Of a DNA stretch of 64,000 nt, positions 22,542-30,300 are shown piece after piece. Source of the stretch: Gordonia zhaorongruii (GTDB taxonomy: Bacteria; Actinomycetota; Actinomycetes; Mycobacteriales; Mycobacteriaceae); NCBI RefSeq assembly GCF_007559005.1, contig NZ_CP041763.1:1520463-1584462 (forward strand), in the 5' to 3' direction. Position 1 is the first letter of the stretch, and each line of letters opens with the position of its first letter. The notes under the pieces were generated by a model. The model worked only from the letters and a program-made list of their open reading frames with translations, was not told the origin of the DNA and did not search any database. Both the position numbers and the translations under genes were made by a program.

Positions 22542-23320
22542 ATGCTGCCGGTCGCGAGCATCCCGCCGTCCACTCGTAGCGTCTCACCGGTGACCCACGA
22601 GGCGGCATCGCTTGCCAGAAAGGCCACCGCCGACGCGATGTCCTCGGGACTGCCGAGCCGCTTCATCGGATACGCGGCCGCAGCGGCATCCTCTCCGGCG
22701 GCGACCAGAGCCTCGGCGAACTTCGTCTTGACTATGCCCGGCGCGATCGCATTCACCCGGATGGAGGGCCCGAGTTCCCAGGCGAGCTCCTCGGTGAGCC
22801 GGATCAGGGCGGCTTTCGACGCGCCGTAGGCGGCGATGACGCCGGTCGACCGGATCCCGGCGATGGACGCGAGGTTCACCACGGCGCCGCCGCTCTCGCG
22901 CATTCCGGCCCGGTACGCCTCCTGGACGTATCCGAGTGCGGCCACCACGTTGGTGTCGAGGAGTTTGCGGAACCCGTCGAGATCCGCGTCCACGAGCGCA
23001 CCGTAGATCGGGTTGATGCCGGTGTTGTTGACCAGGATGTGGATCCCGCCCTGAGCGACGGTGGCGGCGACGGCGGCCCGGCGGTGCTCCGCGTCGCCGG
23101 TATTGCCCGCTACGGCTGTCACCCGGGCGCCCGGCACGACCGACCGGACGTGATCGGCCGCTTCGTCGAGAGGCCCGGGTTTGCGCCCGGTGATGACGAC
23201 AGCGGAGCCGCGGGACGCGAGCTCGACGGCGACGGCGAGCCCGATGCCCCGGCTGGCTCCGGTGACGAGCGCGGATCGATTCGACAGGTCGGTCGATGTG
23301 TTCGGGTGGGGTGTGGTCAT
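22538..23320 (-). CDS. Short-chain dehydrogenase/reductase
   Basis: A 260-aa classical SDR. Visible features are the NAD(P)-binding [12 protein letters not shown] near residue 20, NNTGINPIYGAL (family NNAG) near residue 98, and the catalytic Ser-Tyr-Lys in NLASIAGIRSTG and AAYGASKAAL. The end is GETLRVDGGMLA, typical of FabG-like enzymes. ATG 23320 is preceded by TAACGT 7 nt upstream, so it is probably leaderless. It is transcribed with the lycopene-cyclase-like gene through a GTGA overlap. It is divergent from the ABC-F gene. The substrate cannot be deduced. Confidence 0.88.
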   Translation of the reverse strand: MTTPHPNTSTDLSNRSALVTGASRGIGLAVAVELASRGSAVVITGRKPGPLDEAADHVRSVVPGARVTAVAGNTGDAEHRRAAVAATVAQGGIHILVNNTGINPIYGALVDADLDGFRKLLDTNVVAALGYVQEAYRAGMRESGGAVVNLASIAGIRSTGVIAAYGASKAALIRLTEELAWELGPSIRVNAIAPGIVKTKFAEALVAAGEDAAAAAYPMKRLGSPEDIASAVAFLASDAASWVTGETLRVDGGMLATGSM

Positions 23321-23327
23321 GGTTCCC

Positions 23328-23333
23328 ACGTTA
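23328..23333 (-). promoter_or_regulatory. -10 box TAACGT, 7 nt before SDR ATG (leaderless promoter)
   Basis: TAACGT on the minus strand, then 7 nt, then ATG 23320. The divergent ABC-F -10 box lies 51 nt away. Confidence 0.55.
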
Positions 23334-23383
23334 GGCCAGGTGTGACTCAAGTCCTCCGATTCGGGTGCGCGGCGTTCGGTCGG

Positions 23384-23389
23384 TAGCAT
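23384..23389 (+). promoter_or_regulatory. -10 box TAGCAT, 8 nt before ABC-F GTG (leaderless promoter)
   Basis: TAGCAT, eight bases, then GTG 23398; no Shine-Dalgarno sequence is visible. Confidence 0.5.
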
Positions 23390-23397
23390 CGAACGTC

Positions 23398-25026
23398 GTG
23401 ATCACCGCGACCGACCTGGAAGTTCGAGCGGGCGCGAGGACTCTCCTGTCGGCGCCCGGAGACCAGCTGCGCATTCAGCCCGGAGACCGGATCGGCTTGG
23501 TCGGCCGCAATGGTGCGGGCAAGACGACGTCGCTGCGCATCCTCGCAGGTGAGACGCAACCGTATGCAGGCGAGATCCGCTCGTCGGGTCCGGTCGGCTA
23601 TCTGCCGCAGGACCCGAAGGAGGGCGACCTCGACATCCTCGCCAAGAGCCGGGTGCTCTCCGCCCGTGGCCTCGACGAGATCCTCGCGAAGATGGCCAAG
23701 CAGCAGACCATCATGGAGGAGACGGCCGACGATAACCTCCGCGATAAGGCGATCGGCAAGTACTCCAGGCTGGAGGAGCAGTTCGGCGCGCTGGGCGGCT
23801 ACGTCGCCGAATCGGATGCGGCCCGGATCTGCAACAGCCTCGGGCTTCCCGACCGGATTCTGGAGCAGCCCCTGAGGACGTTGTCCGGCGGGCAGCGGCG
23901 CCGCATCGAACTGGCACGGATCCTCTTCGCGGCGTCCGACGGCTCCGGCAAGTCCGATATGACGTTGCTCCTCGATGAGCCGACGAACCACCTCGATGCG
24001 GACTCCATCTCCTGGCTGCGGACCTTCCTGCAGAACCACGAGGGCGGCGTCGTGGTGATCAGCCACGACGTCGATCTGCTGGCCGACGTGGTGAACCGGG
24101 TGTGGTTCCTCGACGCAGTGCGCGGGGAGGCCGACGTCTACAACATGGGGTGGAAGCGGTACCTCGACGCGCGCGCCACCGACGAGCAGCGCCGGAAGCG
24201 CGAACGCGCGAATGCGGAGAAGAAGGCGGGAGCGCTGCGAGTGCAGGCCGCGAAGCTCGGCGCCAAGGCCACCAAGGCGACCGCGGCTCAGCAGATGCTC
24301 AAGCGTGCCGACCGGATGGTCGACGAGCTCGACGAGGTGCGCGTCGCCGACAAGACGGCGCACATCCGTTTCCCGGAGCCCGCGTCGTGCGGCAAGACGC
24401 CGCTCATGGCGAAGAACCTCACCAAGATGTACGGGTCGCTTGAGATCTTCACCGGTGTCGATCTCGCCATCGACAAGGGCAGTCGCGTCGTGATCCTCGG
24501 ACTCAACGGCGCGGGTAAGACGACCCTTCTCAAGCTCCTCGCCGGAGTCGAGCAGCCCGACCTCGGTGAGCTCGATCCGGGCCGTGGCCTCAAGGTCGGG
24601 TACTTCGCCCAGGAACACGACACCCTCGATGACGACTCCACCGTGTGGGAGAACATCCGGCATGCGGCGCCCGACGCAGGCGAGCAGGATCTGCGCGGAC
24701 TGCTCGGTGCGTTCATGTTCACCGGCCCGCAGCTCGAACAGCCCGCGGGTACGCTGTCCGGTGGTGAGAAGACCCGCCTGGCCCTCGCCGGTCTCGTCTC
24801 CTCGGCAGCCAATGTCCTGCTTCTCGATGAGCCGACCAACAACCTCGACCCGATCTCGCGCGAGCAGGTGCTCGAGGCGCTCCGCAGTTACACGGGGGCG
24901 GTGGTCCTGGTGACACACGACCCGGGGGCCGCCGAGGCACTGGAGCCGCAGCGTGTCATCCTGCTGCCGGACGGCACCGAGGACCACTGGTCCGACGAGT
25001 ACCAGGAACTCATCGAACTAGCCTGA
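23398..25026 (+). CDS. ABC-F family ATPase (Rv1473-like)
   Basis: Soluble tandem ABC protein of the ABC-F class; relatives act on ribosomes in translation or antibiotic protection. The 542-aa product has two ATPase domains: Walker A GLVGRNGAGKTTS near residue 35 with signature RTLSGGQRRRIELARIL and LLLDEPTNHLDADS, then Walker A ILGLNGAGKTTLLK near residue 363 with signature GTLSGGEKTRLALAGL and LLLDEPTNNLDP. Between them is a charged linker (RRKRERANAEKKAGALR). No membrane segments exist, which rules out a transporter. GTG 23398 gives the length I recall for Rv1473. Whether it confers macrolide tolerance cannot be read from sequence. Confidence 0.9.
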   Translation: MITATDLEVRAGARTLLSAPGDQLRIQPGDRIGLVGRNGAGKTTSLRILAGETQPYAGEIRSSGPVGYLPQDPKEGDLDILAKSRVLSARGLDEILAKMAKQQTIMEETADDNLRDKAIGKYSRLEEQFGALGGYVAESDAARICNSLGLPDRILEQPLRTLSGGQRRRIELARILFAASDGSGKSDMTLLLDEPTNHLDADSISWLRTFLQNHEGGVVVISHDVDLLADVVNRVWFLDAVRGEADVYNMGWKRYLDARATDEQRRKRERANAEKKAGALRVQAAKLGAKATKATAAQQMLKRADRMVDELDEVRVADKTAHIRFPEPASCGKTPLMAKNLTKMYGSLEIFTGVDLAIDKGSRVVILGLNGAGKTTLLKLLAGVEQPDLGELDPGRGLKVGYFAQEHDTLDDDSTVWENIRHAAPDAGEQDLRGLLGAFMFTGPQLEQPAGTLSGGEKTRLALAGLVSSAANVLLLDEPTNNLDPISREQVLEALRSYTGAVVLVTHDPGAAEALEPQRVILLPDGTEDHWSDEYQELIELA

Positions 25027-25063
25027 ACCGGCCCCGCGGAGGCGTTCGCCGATCGGGGCCGGT
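25027..25063. terminator. Strong hairpin between convergent genes
   Basis: ACCGGCCCC and GGGGCCGGT form a perfect 9-bp stem, and a small GGCG/CGCC stem lies inside the loop. It starts right after the ABC-F stop and ends 22 nt before the end of the convergent SpaA-like gene. It probably acts in both directions. No T-tract. Confidence 0.6.
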
Positions 25064-25085
25064 GTGGTGGATCGTGGTGGACGGG

Positions 25086-25931
25086 TCAGAAGATCCGGCC
25101 GGACGGTACCGACCGCAACGGGACTCGTGCACTGGGGTCGCGAGTCGCGTGATACCCGACCGGCAGGTCGTACACGACGACCGTCGAGCCGGCGCCCGCG
25201 GGGATCTGAACCCGGTGCACGGTGCCGTCGAGCAGGTACCCGGGTGGCGGGGTGATCTCCTTGACGTCCCAGCATCCCGACGGCAGGTCGTCGATGCTGA
25301 ACGAGCCGTCACCGAGTGTGGTGGTCCGGGTGAAGAGTTCCCCGCTGCACGAGCGGATCTCGAACATCGCGGACGGGAGCAGCTTCCCGGTGACGCGATC
25401 GATCTTGATCACCGTCAACTGCCCGACGGATCCCTGTCCGGGCATCAGGTGGAAGGTGAACGGCATGGTGCCGCCCGCTACCAGCGTCCCGTTCAATGAT
25501 CCCGGGGACACGAGGTGATAGCCGTCGGGCACGTCCATCGCAGTTGCCATGACGTGTCCGGGTGCGAACTCGATGCTGGCCGGGGTGACCACGTCCTTCT
25601 GCATGCTCGGCCCCGCGAGTCCGACGCTGACGCCTCCGAGGGCGCTGCCCGTGGAGTCGTCGACGGCGTCGACGGTGACGATGCCCGTATCCGATTCCGG
25701 TTCCGTGCTCTCGGTCGGCGTCGTGCTCTCGGTGGGTGGCGTGCTCTCGGTCGGGGGCGTGGACTCCGTAGGGCTGGTCGTGTCCGTGGGAGTGGTCGTC
25801 TCCGACGGCGTGGTGCTCGCCGGGGCAGCGGTCGTGCCCTGCGTCTGTCCGGTGCTCTGCCCGGTCGAGCTGCTGGGCGCACTGGCGTCACCGAATGCGG
25901 GTGAGACCGTGAAGGCAGTGGCGAGCACCAC
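25086..25931 (-). CDS. Secreted SpaA/prealbumin-like protein with Thr/Pro-rich stalk (N-terminus frameshifted)
   Basis: The uninterrupted frame encodes 281 aa from GTG 25931: a hydrophobic remnant, a Thr/Ser/Pro-rich stalk (about residues 20-81, four PTEST units), then two beta-rich domains. The second (about residues 170-260) looks like SpaA/Cna-B repeats: GQLTVIKIDRVTGKLLPSAMFEI, GDGSFSIDDLPSGCWDVKE and TPPPGYLLDG. Upstream in this frame the bases still encode RHIRKALLAFLTALATVVLA, a clear signal peptide, but no start codon precedes it. An ATG at 25986 with AGGAGG 8 nt ahead lies one base out of frame. Correcting one base in the CCC run at 25979-25981 restores a 299-aa secreted protein. No LPXTG motif or C-terminal anchor is present. 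A sortase gene lies upstream on the same strand. Confidence 0.72.
   Translation of the reverse strand: MVLATAFTVSPAFGDASAPSSSTGQSTGQTQGTTAAPASTTPSETTTPTDTTSPTESTPPTESTPPTESTTPTESTEPESDTGIVTVDAVDDSTGSALGGVSVGLAGPSMQKDVVTPASIEFAPGHVMATAMDVPDGYHLVSPGSLNGTLVAGGTMPFTFHLMPGQGSVGQLTVIKIDRVTGKLLPSAMFEIRSCSGELFTRTTTLGDGSFSIDDLPSGCWDVKEITPPPGYLLDGTVHRVQIPAGAGSTVVVYDLPVGYHATRDPSARVPLRSVPSGRIF
25689..25814 (-). repeat. Thr/Pro/Ser-rich low-complexity stalk with four PTEST units
   Basis: Codons for about 42 residues made almost only of T, P, S and E. Four PTEST pentapeptides recur at a six-residue period (about 25704-25772). Such stalks usually hold a domain away from the wall and are prone to slippage. 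Confidence 0.75.
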
Positions 25932-25978
25932 CGTCGCCAGAGCGGTGAGGAACGCGAGTAACGCCTTCCGGATGTGTC

Positions 25979-26000
25979 GGGTTCATGCTGTCGGCCTCCT
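25979..26000 (-). other. RBS, orphan ATG and suspected one-base frameshift
   Basis: On the minus strand AGGAGG (26000-25995) stands 8 nt before ATG 25986, the best RBS/start pair in this block. That ATG frame ends after 33 codons at 25888. The signal peptide and the rest of the gene are in the next frame. The C run at 25981-25979 is the likely indel site. Confidence 0.7.
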
Positions 26001-26143
26001 GAGCCATCCCCGACCCGGTGGCACCGGACTGACCGGTGAATTCCCCGACACTGGTAGTTTCGCGTCCCCCGTTCACCCCGTTACGTGGTCGGCGCCGTGC
26101 ATCGTTCGGGTGAATGACGGTGCGAGGGAACGGCACCGGGTGG

Positions 26144-26764
26144 TCAGGCAGGCACCGCGAACACCACGACGTTGTCGCGGTACCCGAGCGGCGGCCCGAC
26201 GAACGGGCCACCGCACGTCACGAGTGCGAGTGTCTCCGGGCCGTCCTGCCGATTCAGTTCTCGTACGGGCAGACCGGAACTGCCTGCGCCCTGCTTGTCG
26301 GTCAGCGCAGTCCGGCTGACGCGGTAGTCATGGCGGTGTCCGTCGGCCGCGGTCAAGGTGACCGCGTCCCCGGTGTTCAGGCGCGTGAAGCGGGCGGCGA
26401 ACCCCCGGCCCTGGTCCACATCGTCCACGTGGCCAGTGATCACGATGACTCCGCTACCGGAGCCGGGCAGCGACGAGTCCACCCACCAGCCGAGACGCGC
26501 AACGTCCTGGGGCGGAAGCAGCGCCCCCGCGGTGTCGGTCGCGACCGGGTCGATCGACGCCGATCCGCCGGCCGCAGTCAGGCGGGCAGGCGAGGACGGA
26601 TCAGTGCTCGTGGCGGCTACCGGCGCGGCGAGCTGCGATTGGGCGTCAGCGTCGCGGGATATCGGGGCGGGGTCGCTGCCGCAGCCGCCGACGAGCAGGG
26701 CCGCAGTGGCTGCGACGGCGGTGACGACCGCGCGGATGGTCGCGGTGGGCGTACGGTCTCTCAT
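26144..26764 (-). CDS. Class F sortase, predicted lipoprotein
   Basis: Cysteine transpeptidase family that joins surface proteins to the envelope. The 206-aa product has an N-terminal hydrophobic segment ending in a lipobox, LLVGGC (C28), so it is probably a lipid-anchored extracytoplasmic protein. A 60-residue Ala/Ser/Asp-rich linker follows. The sortase core from about residue 92 has the catalytic triad in family context: H112 in VIVITGHVDD, C184 in TLALVTCGG and R196 in GYRDNVVVFA. ATG 26764 follows GGGAG by 8 nt. The SpaA-like gene starts 157 nt downstream on the same strand, but its product lacks a recognisable sorting signal, so substrate pairing is inference. Confidence 0.87.
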   Translation of the reverse strand: MRDRTPTATIRAVVTAVAATAALLVGGCGSDPAPISRDADAQSQLAAPVAATSTDPSSPARLTAAGGSASIDPVATDTAGALLPPQDVARLGWWVDSSLPGSGSGVIVITGHVDDVDQGRGFAARFTRLNTGDAVTLTAADGHRHDYRVSRTALTDKQGAGSSGLPVRELNRQDGPETLALVTCGGPFVGPPLGYRDNVVVFAVPA

Positions 26765-26902
26765 GTCGGTGGCTCCCGGTCGGCGCGAGCGCACCGGATG
26801 TGCGGACGCTGCATGCCCCGACACCGGGTCTATCGGTCTCCGGCACGCGTCGTTAGCGCAGTACGCATCACGGTCGTTCGCGGGAACGACGGGCGCGCGT
26901 CC

Positions 26903-28441
26903 TCAGTCGCCGAGGACCTGCTTTCGCAGTTCGCCCTTGACGAGCTTTCCCGTCGGGGTTCGGGGCAACGCGTCGACGAAGCTGATCGAGCGAGGAACCT
27001 TGTACGCGGCGAGGCGCGACGCCGTGTACTCGAGGAGTTCGGCCGCCAGCTCGGGCGAACGCTGGGCTCCGTCGGCGAGCTGGACGTAACCGGCCGCGAC
27101 CTCACCCAGATCATCGTCGGGAACGCCGATCACGCCGACGTCGTACACCGCGGGGTGGTTGATCAGGATGTTCTCCGCCTCCTGCGGATAGATGTTCACT
27201 CCGCCGGAGATGATCACGAACGCCTTGCGGTCCGTGAGGTAGAGGAAGCCGTCCTCGTCGAGGTACCCGAGATCGCCGGTGGTCGCCCACGACGGATGGA
27301 GCGGATGCTGCGCGGACGCGGTCTTCTCCGGATCGTTGTGATAGCGGAAGGGCATCTCCTCGCGTTCGAAGTAGACCACTCCGACGTCGCCGGTGGGCAG
27401 ATCGTTTCCGTCGTCGTCGCAGATGTGCAGCGGCCCCAGCACCGAGCGTCCGACCGAACCCGGCCGCTCCAGCGACTCCTGCGACCCGATGAGAGTGACT
27501 CCGGCGGCTTCGGTCGCGGCGTAGTACTCGTTGATGACCGGGCCCCACCACTCGATCATCGCCTTCTTGACCTCGGCCGGGCACGGTGCAGCCGCGTGGA
27601 TCGCCGCCTGCATACTCGATACGTCGTATCGGGCGCGTACCTCATCGGGCAGTTTGAGCATGCGGACGAACATCGTTGGGACCCACTGGCTGTGGGTCAC
27701 GCGGTACTCCTGGATGAGCGAGAGCGCTTCCTCTGGATCGAAGCGGTCCATCAGGATCACCGTGCCGCCGACCGAGTTCACCATGGCGCAGTACCGCAGC
27801 GGCGCGGCGTGATAGACGGGCGCGGGGGACAGGTACACGGAGTCGGCCTCGAAACCGTAGACCGGTCCGAACACCGCGGTGATCATGTCCGGAGCCTCGG
27901 TCACCTGAACACCGGGCAGGTTCGGCTTGATGCCCTTCGGTTTACCGGTGGTTCCCGACGAGTACAGCATGTCGGTCCCGCGCGGCTGATCGCTGAGCGG
28001 CTGCGCCGATGCGGCATCCAGGATCTGCGCGTAGTCGGCGAATCCTGCGATTCCGTCCCAGGCGATGCGGCGGGACTCGTCGGCGAGCCGGCCTACCTCG
28101 TGCGCACGGGAGACCGCCGGGCCGACGCTCGACGCGGCGAACAGGACCTGCGCACCGCAGTCGTCGAGGATGTAGTTCACCTCGGTCGGCGTGAGGTGGT
28201 GGTTCACCACCGTCACGTACATGCCGCTGCGGATCGCCGCCCAGTAGACATCGAACACCCGCAGATCGTTGTCGGACACGACCGCAATCGTGTCTCCCTC
28301 ACCGATCCCCAGTTCGCGCAGGTGGTGTGCGATCCGCGTCGAATTATCGGTCAGCTGCCGATAGGAGACGCGTTCACCGGTCGACGGCCGGATCAGTGCG
28401 GCTTTGTCCGGAGTGGTGGCTGCGAAGGTTCCTGGGTACAC
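26903..28441 (-). CDS. Acyl-CoA synthetase (AMP-forming, FadD4-like)
   Basis: Activates a carboxylic acid, probably a fatty acid, to its CoA thioester through an acyl-adenylate. The 512-aa product has the AMP-binding P-loop YSSGTTGKPKGIKP near residue 167, the motif INEYYAATEAAGVT near residue 300, the hinge ATTGDLGYLDEDGFLYLTDRK near residue 383 and the C-terminal catalytic lysine in LPRTPTGKLVKGELR. No membrane segment. The start is GTG; the closest RBS-like GAGGAG is only 2 nt away, so the true start is less sure. I found no equivalent at this place in the mycobacterial order. Confidence 0.9.
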   Translation of the reverse strand: MYPGTFAATTPDKAALIRPSTGERVSYRQLTDNSTRIAHHLRELGIGEGDTIAVVSDNDLRVFDVYWAAIRSGMYVTVVNHHLTPTEVNYILDDCGAQVLFAASSVGPAVSRAHEVGRLADESRRIAWDGIAGFADYAQILDAASAQPLSDQPRGTDMLYSSGTTGKPKGIKPNLPGVQVTEAPDMITAVFGPVYGFEADSVYLSPAPVYHAAPLRYCAMVNSVGGTVILMDRFDPEEALSLIQEYRVTHSQWVPTMFVRMLKLPDEVRARYDVSSMQAAIHAAAPCPAEVKKAMIEWWGPVINEYYAATEAAGVTLIGSQESLERPGSVGRSVLGPLHICDDDGNDLPTGDVGVVYFEREEMPFRYHNDPEKTASAQHPLHPSWATTGDLGYLDEDGFLYLTDRKAFVIISGGVNIYPQEAENILINHPAVYDVGVIGVPDDDLGEVAAGYVQLADGAQRSPELAAELLEYTASRLAAYKVPRSISFVDALPRTPTGKLVKGELRKQVLGD

Positions 28442-28540
28442 GGCACGGCTCCTCGGTTGACGTACGCCTTGAGGTCGAACGTACTCACCGCGGAAGCGGC
28501 CTTCGGTGGTTTCGGCCGCACCGGCCGCGGCGGCACCGAA
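28442..28540. other. 99-nt gap between the acyl-CoA synthetase and VWA genes
   Basis: Same-strand gap with a run of GGCCGC/GCGGCC-type repeats at about 28505-28535 that can fold on itself, but I could not define a single convincing hairpin or promoter. Confidence 0.3.
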
Positions 28541-30205
28541 TCAGACGCCGCCCGCCCGGTACGCCACGGCCTGCAACAGGATCCGGGCGATGTCCTTGGG
28601 ATCGTGCGCGACGAACGAGCTCCCGCCGGATGCATCCGAGATCTTCTTCAGCGCTTGCGTGTCCGCGTCGTCGGAGATCCCGATCGTGACGATCGGGATG
28701 GGTCGTATCGGGTTCTTCATGATGTTGAGCTCGGAGATCAGGTGCTGAAGGCTGATGCTGTCCGGATCCTCGTTGCGACCGTCGGTCATGAGGATGACGC
28801 TGTTCGAGTACGCGGGGTCGTACGATTCGTAGACCTTCCGGTACGCAGCCAACGCCGTGTCGTACAGACCGGTCCCACCGTGGAGGTCGCCGAGCGAGCG
28901 GCGAACCGCGTCGCCGAGGGCGGTGCGCATGTCGGTCCCGTCGTGCTCGGCGGAGAGCGGCCGGATCGGCATCAGTTCCCGGTAGTCCTGTCCTTGCCCG
29001 CCGCGATCGATGCTGAACTCCCAGTATCCGAGGGCGCTGTTCTTGGGCAGCTTCTTCAGCCCGAGAAGGGCTGCGTCGCGCAGCAGGTCCGCACGCGATC
29101 GACCGCCGGCATCGCGTGTCGTCATCGACCCGGACACGTCCTGGACGATGAGTGCGCGGATGGGCTGCGTCAACGCCGTCCACTTGCGAAGAACGTTGTC
29201 GACGAGTCCGCGGTCGGGCGGATCCAGCATCGTGACGCGGGCGACGCCCGCGCCGTCGGGGAGAGGCGTCCCGTCGGGTGCGCGAATGCCCTCAGCGCTG
29301 CGGATCTGCTTACCGGCGTCGGTGTGCAGCACCTCCGCAAGGGCCCGGATCGCCTCTCCGGCGAGCTTCCGGTCGGGCCGTTGCGCCACATTCGTGACGC
29401 GGTAGTCCAGGTTGACGGTCCCCGACGACGGCACGGTCGCCTCGATCCCGGAGTCGGGATGGTCATGGGAGAACGTCGCGTACGAGCGCTCGGTCGTGAG
29501 GGCGATCGACCGAGCATCGGCGGCGGCCATCCGAGCGAGGTCCGGCGGCGCACCGCCGTCGTTCATCGCGAGTGCGCGCTTGGTCAGCACTTCGATGAGA
29601 TCCTTGTGCGTCAGCGACCCCGATGACATCTCAGAGAGAGCGCCGATCACCGCTGCGTTGCTGACGTCGCTCGTGCCGGGGGACTCGGTGCGCAGGCCGC
29701 GGGCGGTGAGCGTCTTCGTCCAGGACGGAAGTTCCGGAAGTCCGCGGCCGGCGACGACGACCGGGGAGACGCCGAGCGACGGCCCGATGTCGGACCACTC
29801 CTGTCCGAGCGTGGTGCGCACCTGCCTGATCCGTGCCTGCGACTCGGCGATCCAGACGTGCGGCGAATCGCGGTCGGTCAACCGCTCGGTCGTGTGGCTA
29901 GCGGGCACCGCCTCGACCGAGAGATCGAGGCAGGTGCTCTCCTCGGCGCGTTCGGCCAACTGGCGCACGTAGCCGTCGATGTCGCCGTCGGTGATGACCG
30001 AGACCTCCCGGATCTCGCCGCACGAATCCTGATTCTGCCGCCACAGGTAATAGGTCCCGGCGACGAGCAGGACGACGAGCGCCAGAGCGAGACCGATGCG
30101 AACCTTCGTCTGCGCGAAGGGCCCCGGGCTCACGGACCGGGGCTGTCCGCCCGAACCGTTGTGCGGAGTCACCCCTGACCGTGATGCGTTTGCGTGTCGG
30201 CCCAT
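28541..30205 (-). CDS. Membrane-anchored binding-protein-like/VWA-domain protein
   Basis: A 554-aa protein with one N-terminal membrane span (about residues 36-53, RIGLALALVVLLVAGTYYLW) after a short cytoplasmic tail. An extracytoplasmic region at about 60-330 resembles solute-binding proteins: ITDGDIDGYVRQLAERAE and SPHVWIAESQARIRQV. A C-terminal von Willebrand A domain starts near residue 350. The metal-site motif is intact: D356-x-S-G-S in VQDVSGSMTTRD, with VILMTDGRNEDP later. Two cysteines (in QDSCGE and ESTCLDL) may pair outside the cell. The fold suggests a ligand-binding sensor or adhesion role; no function is established. It does not overlap its neighbours. Confidence 0.82.
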   Translation of the reverse strand: MGRHANASRSGVTPHNGSGGQPRSVSPGPFAQTKVRIGLALALVVLLVAGTYYLWRQNQDSCGEIREVSVITDGDIDGYVRQLAERAEESTCLDLSVEAVPASHTTERLTDRDSPHVWIAESQARIRQVRTTLGQEWSDIGPSLGVSPVVVAGRGLPELPSWTKTLTARGLRTESPGTSDVSNAAVIGALSEMSSGSLTHKDLIEVLTKRALAMNDGGAPPDLARMAAADARSIALTTERSYATFSHDHPDSGIEATVPSSGTVNLDYRVTNVAQRPDRKLAGEAIRALAEVLHTDAGKQIRSAEGIRAPDGTPLPDGAGVARVTMLDPPDRGLVDNVLRKWTALTQPIRALIVQDVSGSMTTRDAGGRSRADLLRDAALLGLKKLPKNSALGYWEFSIDRGGQGQDYRELMPIRPLSAEHDGTDMRTALGDAVRRSLGDLHGGTGLYDTALAAYRKVYESYDPAYSNSVILMTDGRNEDPDSISLQHLISELNIMKNPIRPIPIVTIGISDDADTQALKKISDASGGSSFVAHDPKDIARILLQAVAYRAGGV

Positions 30206-30300
30206 ATCGGTGACGTCTCCTCGCTGACAAAAGTGTGATGCGGGAGTACGCTAGCGCACGCGCGTGAGCTGACTTACGTGCAGGGTCCGAATTGCGACGA

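Noticed and set aside
25888..25986. A 33-codon peptide from ATG 25986 as a real small gene
   Set aside because: Although it has an excellent RBS, the peptide is without features and the neighbouring frame encodes a signal peptide; a frameshift explains it better.
26114..29626. A 1170-codon open frame on the + strand
   Set aside because: It is antisense to the sortase, acyl-CoA synthetase and VWA genes, which have clear domains. Its translation is Arg/Gly/Val-rich without motifs, a usual shadow in high-G+C DNA.
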